DNA of 64,000 nt, from positions 1-64,000 of the forward strand of contig NZ_PPXY01000003.1 of assembly GCF_021655115.1 (NCBI RefSeq), given 5' to 3'. This DNA comes from Clostridium sp. Cult3. GTDB lineage: Bacteria; Bacillota; Clostridia; Tissierellales; Tepidimicrobiaceae. Every line of letters begins with the position of its first letter. Positions within the stretch are counted from its first letter, which is position 1. Positions 56,287 through 64,000 of the stretch are shown in pieces. Both the position numbers and the translations under genes were made by a program. A model generated the notes under the pieces. It was not told the origin of the DNA. It made no database searches and saw only the letters and a program-made list of their open reading frames with translations.

Positions 56287-57120
56287 CTATAACTTTAATA
56301 CCCTTTTTAATTCAAAAGCAACCCCCGATTGATTGTTATCCTTTTCAGTTATAATATCTGCCACGGCTTTTACCTGTTTGCTGGCATTTTTCATGGCTAT
56401 ACCACAGCCAGCATTTTTTATCATCTGGGCATCGTTGTTGTCATCGCCTATGGTGATAATCTCTCGAGGGGATATTCCCTTCTCCCTGGCATATTCCAAT
56501 AGGCTTAGCCACTTGCAACCCAGTGGATTCATAACTTCCAAAAGAGCTTCAGCTACTTGGATATTTTCCATCACATGAGAATTGTATCTATTAGGGTGTC
56601 TTTCGTTGATATCTAAATGGAAGCTCTCTAATTCCCTTCTATTTCCCGCATATATGACTGCTAATATCTTATGGTCTTCTAGCTCCAAATAGTCCTCTAT
56701 TTGCCTATATCTTGTTTCATCAGGAGATATATAGTTGTTATATCCTTGATTCTCTTTTTCCATTTCAATTATTATATCGTATCCTTCTTCATAGTTATCT
56801 ACATGAACTATAGGATGTAGACCTCTTCGTCTACCTTCTTTTATCAGAATCCTAAAGTCCTCAGCATCTAAATATTTTTTGATTATTATTTTATCCTCTA
56901 GAGTGTCTCTTACTATATTGCCATTGTTGGCTAATATGATTAAAGACCTGTCTATGTCTTTTACAAGACGTTTTGCCGACCAATATCTTCTTCCTGTGGC
57001 AATTACAACTTCATATCCCTTGTCTATTAGTTCATGAATTAATATTAAATTTTCCTTAGGAATATCCTTATTGTCATCTAATAAGGTGCCGTCTAGATCT
57101 ATGGCGATTAGTTTGTACAT
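56287..57120 (-). CDS. Cof-type HAD-IIB phosphatase
   Basis: A 277-residue HAD hydrolase of the Cof/YwpJ group: motif I AIDLDGTLLDD, motif II VIATGRR, Lys in the cap region, motif IV GDDNNDAQMI. Typical substrates are sugar phosphates, flavin or pyridoxal phosphates; not identifiable here. ATG at 57120 follows GAGGTGATAGGTATA; the frame to 57132 begins inside that site. In-frame open sequence continues past its TAG (see 56197-56277). Confidence 0.93.
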   Translation of the reverse strand: MYKLIAIDLDGTLLDDNKDIPKENLILIHELIDKGYEVVIATGRRYWSAKRLVKDIDRSLIILANNGNIVRDTLEDKIIIKKYLDAEDFRILIKEGRRRGLHPIVHVDNYEEGYDIIIEMEKENQGYNNYISPDETRYRQIEDYLELEDHKILAVIYAGNRRELESFHLDINERHPNRYNSHVMENIQVAEALLEVMNPLGCKWLSLLEYAREKGISPREIITIGDDNNDAQMIKNAGCGIAMKNASKQVKAVADIITEKDNNQSGVAFELKRVLKL

Positions 57121-57171
57121 TATACCTATCACCTCATATAATACTTTTATCTAATTATACCAAAGCCTTAA

Positions 57172-58473
57172 TTATAAGCTATAAAATTCTTTAAAGGATC
57201 TATATACATAATGGTGATCTAATACTCCCCCTAATTCCCTAATGGAGTGCATAGCTAGTATTGGGTTCCCAATATCTACTGATGGAATGTCCAATTGAGT
57301 TGAGGAAATAGGTCCTATGGTAGAGCCTCCCCTTTCATCGGATCTGTTGACAAATTTCTGCACTGGTACTCCAATGGACTTACATATACCCTCATAAATA
57401 GCTGATGATAGACTATCCGTAGTATAGGATTGTCTAGCAGATATCTTTATGGTTGGGCCTCCATTGATTACCGGTCTATTAGTTGGATCCTGTTTACCTG
57501 TATAATTGGGATGTAGTGCATGGGCCATATCTGCAGATATCAAGAAAGATTTGGATAAGGCTCTATAGTAATCCTCTCTATCTTTGCCTAAAGCTAGGGC
57601 TATTCTTTCTAAAGCTGTCCTGAGCATTGGACTGGCTGCCCCTTGTTTAGTAGTACTACCTACTTCTTCATTGTCAAAGCATACTAATACATTGGTAGCC
57701 TGGGATACTTGACTATCTACAAGACCATACAGTCCTGCATGAACCATTGCTAAATCGTCTAATCGGCCTATAGATATGAACTCTTCATTAAGCCCTACTA
57801 GAGATCCCTCTTCTGTATCATATAGGAATAGTTCAAAATCCAATATGTCTTCTACCTTAATATCCAGTTCTTCTGCTATTAGTTTTAATAGAAAACCATC
57901 TTTCTCAAATTTATCATCGATCATGGATACTAAAGGTAAAGTGTCGGTTTGAGGATTTATCTTGACACCTTCATTTACCTTTCCATTCATATGGATAGCT
58001 AAGTTGGGTATGATCATCAATGGTTTTTTCATATTAACAAGCAATTTCTCAGGTTCTAGAGGATTGTCCGTTTTTATAGTAACCCTTCCTGCTAAGGATA
58101 GAGGTCTATCAAACCAGGTATTAAATATTGGTCCTCCATATACTTCCGTATTCAATTTTAGATATTTGTTTTCTACTGTCATTTCAGGATTAGGTTTGAT
58201 TCTAAAGGTTGGGGCATCTGTATGGGACCCTATTAGTCTAAAGCCTTCTTCTTCTACTTCCCCTTTGCCTACTACAAAGGCTATAAGAGCAGATTGATTT
58301 TTAACTATGTAATACTTGCCTTCCTTTTGTAGATTCCACTGGTCTTCTAATTTTATTTCTTTAAAACCTTTTTCTATGAGTACTTCTTCTACCTTGCTTG
58401 TTGCATGGAAGGAACTAGGGCTTTCCTGGATAAAATCCATTAAGGATTTTGCAAAATCTTTTTCCTTATTCAT
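57172..58473 (-). CDS. M18-family aminopeptidase
   Basis: A 433-residue aspartyl-aminopeptidase-like metalloenzyme. It shows GSHTDAPTFRIKPNP (first His/Asp), SMIDDKF, CFDNEEVGSTTKQGA (catalytic Glu pair), and HALHPNYTGKQDPTNRP near the end. Length and order match the bacterial ApeB/M18 group, which trims N-terminal residues as part of cytoplasmic peptide turnover and forms large dodecamers. ATG after GAAAGGATGATTTC. It lies between HAD and DUF1292 genes and is followed by no strong terminator. Confidence 0.95.
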   Translation of the reverse strand: MNKEKDFAKSLMDFIQESPSSFHATSKVEEVLIEKGFKEIKLEDQWNLQKEGKYYIVKNQSALIAFVVGKGEVEEEGFRLIGSHTDAPTFRIKPNPEMTVENKYLKLNTEVYGGPIFNTWFDRPLSLAGRVTIKTDNPLEPEKLLVNMKKPLMIIPNLAIHMNGKVNEGVKINPQTDTLPLVSMIDDKFEKDGFLLKLIAEELDIKVEDILDFELFLYDTEEGSLVGLNEEFISIGRLDDLAMVHAGLYGLVDSQVSQATNVLVCFDNEEVGSTTKQGAASPMLRTALERIALALGKDREDYYRALSKSFLISADMAHALHPNYTGKQDPTNRPVINGGPTIKISARQSYTTDSLSSAIYEGICKSIGVPVQKFVNRSDERGGSTIGPISSTQLDIPSVDIGNPILAMHSIRELGGVLDHHYVYRSFKEFYSL

Positions 58474-58532
58474 GAAATCATCCTTTCTCTTTTATTGTCT
58501 AAAATGATTATACTATTAGTATATATATACAA

Positions 58533-58568
58533 AAAAAATACTTCAACTAATTAGCTGAAGTATTTTTT
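58533..58568. terminator. Bidirectional terminator near the DUF1292 stop
   Basis: AAAAAATACTTCA (58533-58545) pairs with TGAAGTATTTTTT (58556-58568), giving a 13-bp stem with A/T tracts on both sides. Confidence 0.75.
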
Positions 58569-58572
58569 TGAT

Positions 58573-58938
58573 TTATTCTTCATCTTCTTCATCATCAAAT
58601 GATAAGTCGTAATCTTCCTCTTCATCATAAAAATCTAAATCTTCTTCTACGAATAATTCATAGAAAGCTTCGGAAACCGTTTCAAATTCTTCATCGTCTT
58701 CAATGTTTATTAATTGAAATCCTTCATCATCTTCTTCAAATCCATATAGGAATACTTGATCGTCATCTAAGGGAACTAAAGCTATATATTCGTAGTCCTC
58801 TACTTCAAATATTCCCAGCACTGTACATTCTAATTCTGTACCATCGTCAAGGGTAAGGTAGATAATATCCATTTCCTCAGGATATCCATGTTGGTCTTCA
58901 CAGCCACAGCCACAGTTTTCATCATGGTTTTTGTTCAT
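58573..58938 (-). CDS. DUF1292 domain protein (acidic)
   Basis: A 121-residue, very acidic protein. An N-terminal Cys-rich patch (NCGCGCEDQ) is followed by a DUF1292 domain (about 22-95): MDIIYLTLDDGTELECTVLGIFEVEDYEYIALVP, then FEEDDEGFQLINIEDDEEFE. A Glu/Asp tail ends it. Function unknown; the family is common in Firmicutes near yrrL/mnmA-type genes. ATG at 58938 follows AAAGGAGAATGATT. Confidence 0.92.
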   Translation of the reverse strand: MNKNHDENCGCGCEDQHGYPEEMDIIYLTLDDGTELECTVLGIFEVEDYEYIALVPLDDDQVFLYGFEEDDEGFQLINIEDDEEFETVSEAFYELFVEEDLDFYDEEEDYDLSFDDEEDEE

Positions 58939-59039
58939 AATCATTCTCCTTTATAAAATATTTTATATACTATATGCTAATAATATCCTATTTTATTATA
59001 GAAGTATACAGGATATTAAAATATTTTATTTTTTATATT

Positions 59040-60431
59040 TTAATATATGATCACCCTTTCCTGAGCTATTTCCAATACAATATCCGATTGAAGTCCAAAT
59101 ATATCGATGGATTTTATGAATATTTTTTGTCCTGGTCTAAAGCTATCCCTTTTTAACTTTATTTTGGATTCAATGGATAGCTTATCTCCTCTCCGATAGT
59201 CCTTCCAATGGATTATAGGCGTCTCACCATCATAATCCATATCTATGCCAATGAAATCTATAAGGGCTAGGGAGTCATTTAATAATATTTCCATAACCTT
59301 TTGTTTATATTTATTGTTCATATCTATTTTTTCTATATCTATGTAGTATTTATCCAATTGTATATGAAGTTCTTCTTTTTTTATTATATCCACATGCTTT
59401 ATATATAATTTACCTTTATTCAGTGAAGAAATATCGGTGTTGTAAATACAATAAGTTTTAGATTGGTTGTCTATCAATCGCTTGTTGATTGTAGTAAGAG
59501 AAAGGCCGCCTTTATCTACCATTATCCATCTCCTATTATGCTTTTCTGCTACTACACCGGTAGTGCCACTACCGGCAAAAAAATCTCCAACTACAGAATC
59601 TTCATTAGAGGAAGTGAGGATTATCCTTTCCAATAGTTTTTCTGGCTTTTGGGTATCATAACCTACCCTTTCCTTGGCCGTTCTACCTACCATGTCTATT
59701 TGCCATACATCTCTTAATTTCACCAAGGTATACCAGCCTATTTCATCTTCAAATTCCTCTACTCCCTTAAATCCATAGGGTTTTAATCCTCGATTATAAG
59801 ACTTTTCCAACTGGGGATTGAATATATAGTCTTTAGTTTTACTATACACCAATATATTGTCATGCTTTCGTGAAAAATATCTATTGCTAGTTCCTCCTGA
59901 TTTGTAGGCCCATATTACCTCATTTAAAAAATTTTCTCTTCCAAATATCTCATCCATTAAAATCTTCACATAGTGAACAGCCCTATAATCTAGGTGAACA
60001 TATATGGTACCCTTAGGGCTTAACAACTCCCTCAGTAGATATAATCTTATATATATCATTTCCAGATAACTTGCAAATCCCCTTTCCCAAGTATCCCTAT
60101 AGGCAAAATACTCTAGGGTTTCTTTAGCATCTCTATTCTCAACTACAATTCTTCCTTTGTAGTTTGCATTGGTCAAAAATGGCGGGTCTATGTAGATTAA
60201 ATCTAGCTTTTCCCTATAGCCTTCCTCTAGCAATTTTTCCATTATGATTAAATTGTCCCCTTGATATAGCTGATTTATCCATTTTTCTTCAGTAGTTTCT
60301 CGCCTATTTGACGCCTTTGGTGGAATAAGCATCTGCTGTATAACTTGGTTTTCATAATCCCTATCTAGTATTCCCCTTGCTGTTTTTTTTCCCTTTTCAA
60401 CTACTTGAAGCAATGCTTCTATGATGTCCAT
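59040..60431 (-). CDS. Solitary DNA methyltransferase, beta class
   Basis: A 463-residue DNA methyltransferase. Motif IV reads DLIYIDPPF (about residues 77-85) and motif I, DFFAGSGTTG, follows at about 260-270; this order is the beta-class, and DPP[F/Y] suggests N6-adenine modification. The RHDNILVYSK-like stretch (about 185) and WQIDMVGRTAKERVGYDTQKPEKLL fit. About 170 C-terminal residues after motif I are unassigned and may hold target recognition. No restriction nuclease is adjacent, so it looks solitary. ATG after AAAGGAGGTCAAT. Confidence 0.9.
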   Translation of the reverse strand: MDIIEALLQVVEKGKKTARGILDRDYENQVIQQMLIPPKASNRRETTEEKWINQLYQGDNLIIMEKLLEEGYREKLDLIYIDPPFLTNANYKGRIVVENRDAKETLEYFAYRDTWERGFASYLEMIYIRLYLLRELLSPKGTIYVHLDYRAVHYVKILMDEIFGRENFLNEVIWAYKSGGTSNRYFSRKHDNILVYSKTKDYIFNPQLEKSYNRGLKPYGFKGVEEFEDEIGWYTLVKLRDVWQIDMVGRTAKERVGYDTQKPEKLLERIILTSSNEDSVVGDFFAGSGTTGVVAEKHNRRWIMVDKGGLSLTTINKRLIDNQSKTYCIYNTDISSLNKGKLYIKHVDIIKKEELHIQLDKYYIDIEKIDMNNKYKQKVMEILLNDSLALIDFIGIDMDYDGETPIIHWKDYRRGDKLSIESKIKLKRDSFRPGQKIFIKSIDIFGLQSDIVLEIAQERVIIY

Positions 60432-60508
60432 ATTGACCTCCTTTAAATAGATCTATAAGGATATTATACTATATTTGAGTACCTAAATGTCATCTTGGGC
60501 ATTAGCAA

Positions 60509-60543
60509 AGGGTCTCATTTTTCAAAGAAACATATGAGACCCT
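60509..60543 (-). terminator. Hairpin downstream of nrdJ
   Basis: AGGGTCTCAT (60509-60518) pairs perfectly with ATGAGACCCT (60534-60543) around a 15-base loop, just past the reductase stop on the minus strand. The T-run is weak. Confidence 0.6.
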
Positions 60544-60562
60544 ATACTTAATTGCAGGATTT

Positions 60563-62695
60563 TTATATTGAACAAGGACTATATCCACAATCTTGACATT
60601 CGGAACATCCACCGCTATGGATTAAAACACCACCACACATAGGACAATTATCTGGATCCTCTTTTAACTGTTCTTGCACCAGTTCATCTATTTCCTGCTG
60701 CAATTTTTCAATCTCTTCAAGTCTGCTTAATTTGGATTTATCTGTGATTAGTATTCCCGATCTAGCACAGCCATCCCTATATATGGTAACCCCTTTGAGA
60801 CCTTTCTTCCAAGCGTACATATATAGTTCTTCTACTTCTTCCACAGTAAATTCATTGGGAACATTCACCGTAGAGGATATACTAGCATCTATATACTGTT
60901 GCCATGCCGCTTGCACTTCTATTCTAGATTTATAATCCAAGTTTGAGGTAGTTACAAAGAAATCTGGCAAATCCTCTTCCCTGGTTATACCGTTTCTATC
61001 CATGTATTCCTTCACTATAGGAGTAAACACCTTATAGTAAGTGTCCTCATGATGAAGGGATTCAGATTTTCTAGTATAAGATACTTGAAATATTGGCTCC
61101 AACCCATTGCTACATCCAATCAATGTAGATATGCTTCCTGTTGGTGGTATAGTCAAAAGTTGAGAATTTCTTAGACCATGCTTTTTTATCAATTGAAGTA
61201 CATCTTCCTCTGCATTGGATAACAAAAATGGTGATTTTAAAACCGCCTCTTCTTTGTATCTAGGGAAGGGCCCATGTTCTGCTGCTAAAAGGGCTGACTG
61301 CCTTAAAGCCTCGTTTATCAACACTTTCCCTATTTGATGGATTAATTCTATAGATTCTTGACTGCCGTATTTGACTCCCATCTTGATGAACATATCGGCT
61401 ACTCCCATAAGACCAAGACCTATCTGCCTTAAATCCCTAGACATTTCTCTTTGTTTCTCCAATGGATGAAGATTCATATTTTCATCTAGTACTTCATTTA
61501 AGTAGATAACCCCCTCCCTTACCATTTCTTCAAATCTTCCAATGTCAAATTCTGCTTTAGGTGTAAATGGGTTTTTGACGAATTCGCTTAGGTTTATAGA
61601 GGATAGATTACAGGAACCATAACCTGGTAAGGTCTCCTCAGCACAAGGATTTACCCCTGCAAATTCAAAGCTATCGTCTTCACTCATTAAATGCCAAGAA
61701 TCAATGCGATCTTGATATAATATACCTGGTTCGGCCATATTCCAGTTGTTTTCCGCTATTTTTCTAAATAGCTCTCTAGCTTTTACAACTTTTCTAATTT
61801 CTTCACCAGTAGCATCTACATAGAAATACAATTCATATTCCCTATCTTCTTCAACAGCTTTCATGAAATCATCAGTAATATTGATGGATATATTGGCATA
61901 ATTTACCTTGTCTAAATCATTTTTCACATCGATAAAATCCTCAATATCTGGATGACTACAATCCATATTGAGCATCAAAGCCCCCCGTCTACCTTTCATG
62001 CCAATTAGTCCTGTAACTAGGGAAAATAGATCCATGAAGGATACTGCACCAGTAGTGGTATTGGCTGCATTATTTACTTTTGCTCCCTTAGGCCTTAGTT
62101 TAGATAGATTAAGTCCTACCCCTCCACCATAGGAATAGGTCCTAGCCATGTATTTAGCCGTATCAAATATGGATTCGATATTGTCCTCAACTTTAGGCAT
62201 CACATAGCAATTACTAAGTGTAATCTTCCTACCATACTTGTCCAAACCCCTTCCTGCTAATATTCTCCCTGCAGGCATGAATTTCTTGTCCTTTATAGCC
62301 TTCTTAATATAATTGTTGCAACCGCTTACCCTAGTTAAGAAATCATCAAAACTTTCATTTTCATATCTATATTTTTTCTCATATATATCCCTTTGTAAAT
62401 CCGACATCTCCCAACCATATTTTCTAAGTCTAGCCCGTTTATCTCTATATAAAATGTACTTTTTAGCCACATCTGGTCGAGAACCCATGAGTTCAATTTC
62501 TACAAAGTCTTGAATTTTCTCTATATGTACCAGATCTGAAGTGCTGAAAGTATTAAATGCTTTATCTGCTATCTTTTTAGCTATGGTTTCATCTACTCCT
62601 AGTTCTGTTTCAGCCATAGCTTTACAAATGGCATTAACTATTTTCTCTCCTTCAAAATTGACAATCATGCCATTTCTCTTTTCAACCTTTAACAT
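60563..62695 (-). CDS. nrdJ: Class II (adenosylcobalamin-dependent) ribonucleotide reductase
   Basis: A 710-residue cobalamin-dependent reductase making deoxyribonucleotides without oxygen or a radical subunit. An ATP-cone occupies about 1-90. Then GRILAGRGLDKYG, NCYVMPKVEDNIESIFDT, GGVGLNLSKLRPKGA, PCAEETLPGYGSCNLSSINLSEF (catalytic region) and PTGSISTLIGCSNGLEP. The zinc-ribbon-like tail CPMCGGVLIHSGGCSECQDCGYSPC probably supports the C-terminal reductive transfer. ATG follows GGAGGGG. Tandem NrdR boxes lie upstream. It requires a cobalamin supply not encoded here. Confidence 0.95.
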   Translation of the reverse strand: MLKVEKRNGMIVNFEGEKIVNAICKAMAETELGVDETIAKKIADKAFNTFSTSDLVHIEKIQDFVEIELMGSRPDVAKKYILYRDKRARLRKYGWEMSDLQRDIYEKKYRYENESFDDFLTRVSGCNNYIKKAIKDKKFMPAGRILAGRGLDKYGRKITLSNCYVMPKVEDNIESIFDTAKYMARTYSYGGGVGLNLSKLRPKGAKVNNAANTTTGAVSFMDLFSLVTGLIGMKGRRGALMLNMDCSHPDIEDFIDVKNDLDKVNYANISINITDDFMKAVEEDREYELYFYVDATGEEIRKVVKARELFRKIAENNWNMAEPGILYQDRIDSWHLMSEDDSFEFAGVNPCAEETLPGYGSCNLSSINLSEFVKNPFTPKAEFDIGRFEEMVREGVIYLNEVLDENMNLHPLEKQREMSRDLRQIGLGLMGVADMFIKMGVKYGSQESIELIHQIGKVLINEALRQSALLAAEHGPFPRYKEEAVLKSPFLLSNAEEDVLQLIKKHGLRNSQLLTIPPTGSISTLIGCSNGLEPIFQVSYTRKSESLHHEDTYYKVFTPIVKEYMDRNGITREEDLPDFFVTTSNLDYKSRIEVQAAWQQYIDASISSTVNVPNEFTVEEVEELYMYAWKKGLKGVTIYRDGCARSGILITDKSKLSRLEEIEKLQQEIDELVQEQLKEDPDNCPMCGGVLIHSGGCSECQDCGYSPCSI

Positions 62696-62707
62696 AAAAC
62701 CCCTCCT

Positions 62708-62754
62708 ACCCTATATATAGTGTTTCCTTTGTATTCATATACTATATATACACA
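62708..62754 (-). promoter_or_regulatory. Tandem NrdR boxes upstream of nrdJ
   Basis: Box 1 (62708-62723) is ACCCTATATATAGTGT, one base off the consensus acaCwAtATaTwGtgt. Box 2 (62739-62754, ATACTATATATACACA) conserves the centre. Starts are 31 bp apart, three helical turns, as for known NrdR sites. They lie just before the nrdJ ribosome binding site. Confidence 0.72.
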
Positions 62755-62890
62755 ATGTATCACAAGTTTAAACTAAAATCAAGGTGATTTTTCCTACTTT
62801 TATGCTCATATATAAACTATATACTTTTAAATTTACCTAACTAACTATATAATATATTAAAGTGGATAGTTTACTATAGGAGGGATTGTT

Positions 62891-64000
62891 TTGAAGGATT
62901 ATAGATTCTTAATGTTAGATTTACCTGAGGATATAAATAAGCTAGTTAATTATGGGAACTTTGATAAGGCATTTGAACTAATAGATTTATATATGACGAG
63001 AAATATTCCCCAAATGCTAAAAGACAGATTATCTTTTGAAAAGGATAGGATTAGAAGGTTTAAAGAAGATTATACCTACTCCTATGATGAAGCTTTAGCC
63101 TTAGCCCAGGATAATATTAAAGGTTTTACGGTGGAAGAATTAGAATATATTAAAGACGAAAGATATGCAGATTGGATTTACATAGATGGGGAAATTAGAT
63201 TTCACAAGAGGTTCTTAGAAAACTCCATTAAGGTTCATCCTACTTTAGAAAAAAGACTAATCAACCCAAGGGAAGATACTCCTAATATATTGGATAAAGT
63301 TATTGATGATATTATCGAAAATGGCCGAAAAAAATATTTTATCCATGTAAAAGTTGGATTAAAGCTAGATCCTAAGTATGCAATGAAGGGAGAAACCATA
63401 AGGGTTCACCTGCCTATTCCTAGAGAAGCTCAGCAGATAAAAAACATCCAAATAATAAACACTTCCCATGAACCTAAATTTATTGCACCTACTAGTCATC
63501 CCCAAAGGACCATCTATTTTGAAGAGGTAGTGGAGGGAGAAGATGAGTTTACAGTAGAGTATTCCTATGAAAGCCATATTGAATATAAAAATACATCTGC
63601 TGATAGGGTTTCCCAAAACCAACCTACTTTTTATACTGAAGAATGGCTTCCCCATATACGATTTACCCCTTTTCTAGTGGAATTGGCACATTCCATTGTG
63701 GAAGATGAAAAAAATCCCCTATTAAAGGCAAGGAAAATATATAATTACATTACCGAAAATGTACAATATTCCTATGTAAGACAATATGCCACCATAGTAA
63801 ATGTTCCTGAATATGCTGCTTATAATCTGAAGGGAGATTGTGGCATACAAGCTATGCTATTTATCACCCTCTGTCGAATAATGGGAATTCCAGCTCGATG
63901 GCAATCGGGACTAGTAGTAAATCCATATTCTATTGGCTCCCATGATTGGGCAGAGTTCTATATAGAGCCCTTTGGTTGGCTATTTGCTGATCCATCCTTT
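62891..64000 (+). CDS. Transglutaminase-like domain protein (partial, right edge)
   Basis: The frame stays open for 370 codons to the window edge. It starts at TTG 62891 behind GGAGGGATTGTT. The first 200 residues are helical and charged; about 200-270 resemble a beta-sandwich; a transglutaminase-like (papain-fold) domain begins near residue 270. The triad residues are visible: Cys in LKGDCGIQALLF, His in SHDWAEFYIEP and Asp in LFADPSF. Such domains often act as proteases or peptide amidases in bacteria. The C-terminus lies outside the window, so full length and any membrane segment are unknown. Confidence 0.8.
   Translation, partial: MKDYRFLMLDLPEDINKLVNYGNFDKAFELIDLYMTRNIPQMLKDRLSFEKDRIRRFKEDYTYSYDEALALAQDNIKGFTVEELEYIKDERYADWIYIDGEIRFHKRFLENSIKVHPTLEKRLINPREDTPNILDKVIDDIIENGRKKYFIHVKVGLKLDPKYAMKGETIRVHLPIPREAQQIKNIQIINTSHEPKFIAPTSHPQRTIYFEEVVEGEDEFTVEYSYESHIEYKNTSADRVSQNQPTFYTEEWLPHIRFTPFLVELAHSIVEDEKNPLLKARKIYNYITENVQYSYVRQYATIVNVPEYAAYNLKGDCGIQAMLFITLCRIMGIPARWQSGLVVNPYSIGSHDWAEFYIEPFGWLFADPSF

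Noticed and set aside
62696-62890. Cobalamin riboswitch upstream of nrdJ
   Set aside because: The gap is only about 195 bp and AT-rich, and no B12-box-like sequence was found; NrdR boxes explain the site better.

Overview
The window is AT-rich and uses GTG and TTG starts behind strong GGAGG-type ribosome binding sites. Its gene families (AddAB, class II ribonucleotide reductase, DUF1292 and DUF1540 proteins, VanW-like and TraX-like proteins, LytTR signalling) point to an anaerobic low-GC Firmicute of the Clostridia/Tissierellia type. This is inference from gene content; no rRNA or tRNA gene is present to anchor it. The DNA looks chromosomal. I see no insertion sequence, prophage, CRISPR array or replication origin.

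Layout. 0-10 kb: iron alcohol dehydrogenase, a membrane-anchored amidohydrolase-like protein, a TraX-like membrane protein, a REP-like hairpin, two tandem alpha/beta hydrolases, recX, a GIY-YIG protein, an ATP-grasp D-Ala-D-Ala-ligase-like enzyme and a convergent VanW protein. 9-16 kb: glpP and glpK face each other. Next to them is a LytS/LytR-type two-component system, followed by an uncharacterised gene and a CstA-family transporter, with three phased direct repeats in front of the last two. 16-24 kb: an OmpR-type two-component system with a lipoprotein, a polysaccharide deacetylase preceded by four 11-bp-phased repeats, a small protein, and a MarR regulator with an ABC exporter and palindromic operators. 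24-35 kb: an MFS transporter, a large membrane protein with an alkaline-phosphatase-like ectodomain, an XRE-TPR regulator, a lysophospholipase-like hydrolase and the AddA/AddB helicase-nuclease pair.

35-45 kb reads as a muropeptide-recycling island: an NlpC/P60 endopeptidase, a dipeptide epimerase, a sigma-54 activator, opp transporter genes, a NagZ-like glycosidase lipoprotein and a ROK sugar kinase. Its transporter is broken. The first about 35 codons of an oppA-like lipoprotein run straight into the second half of oppC, so most of oppA, all of oppB and half of oppC are missing, while both ATPase genes look intact.

45-64 kb is mostly housekeeping: glutaminase, a uridine-kinase-like protein, RluA and RsuA pseudouridine synthases, an SOS-controlled Y-family polymerase with a small partner gene, a TIGR01212-type radical SAM protein, M1 and M18 peptidases, a HAD phosphatase, a solitary DNA methyltransferase, the class II ribonucleotide reductase behind tandem NrdR boxes, and a transglutaminase-like gene that runs off the right edge.

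Regulatory sites supported by the sequence alone are: an SOS box inside a 17-bp promoter spacer (dinB), NrdR boxes (nrdJ), a MarR palindrome over a consensus promoter, LytTR-like repeats before the cstA operon, OmpR-family-like repeats before the deacetylase, and several terminators. No wholly new defence or mobile system was recognised. The best leads are the collapsed opp operon within the sigma-54 island, the LytTR-cstA operator, and an AddA that appears to carry a second Fe-S cysteine set.
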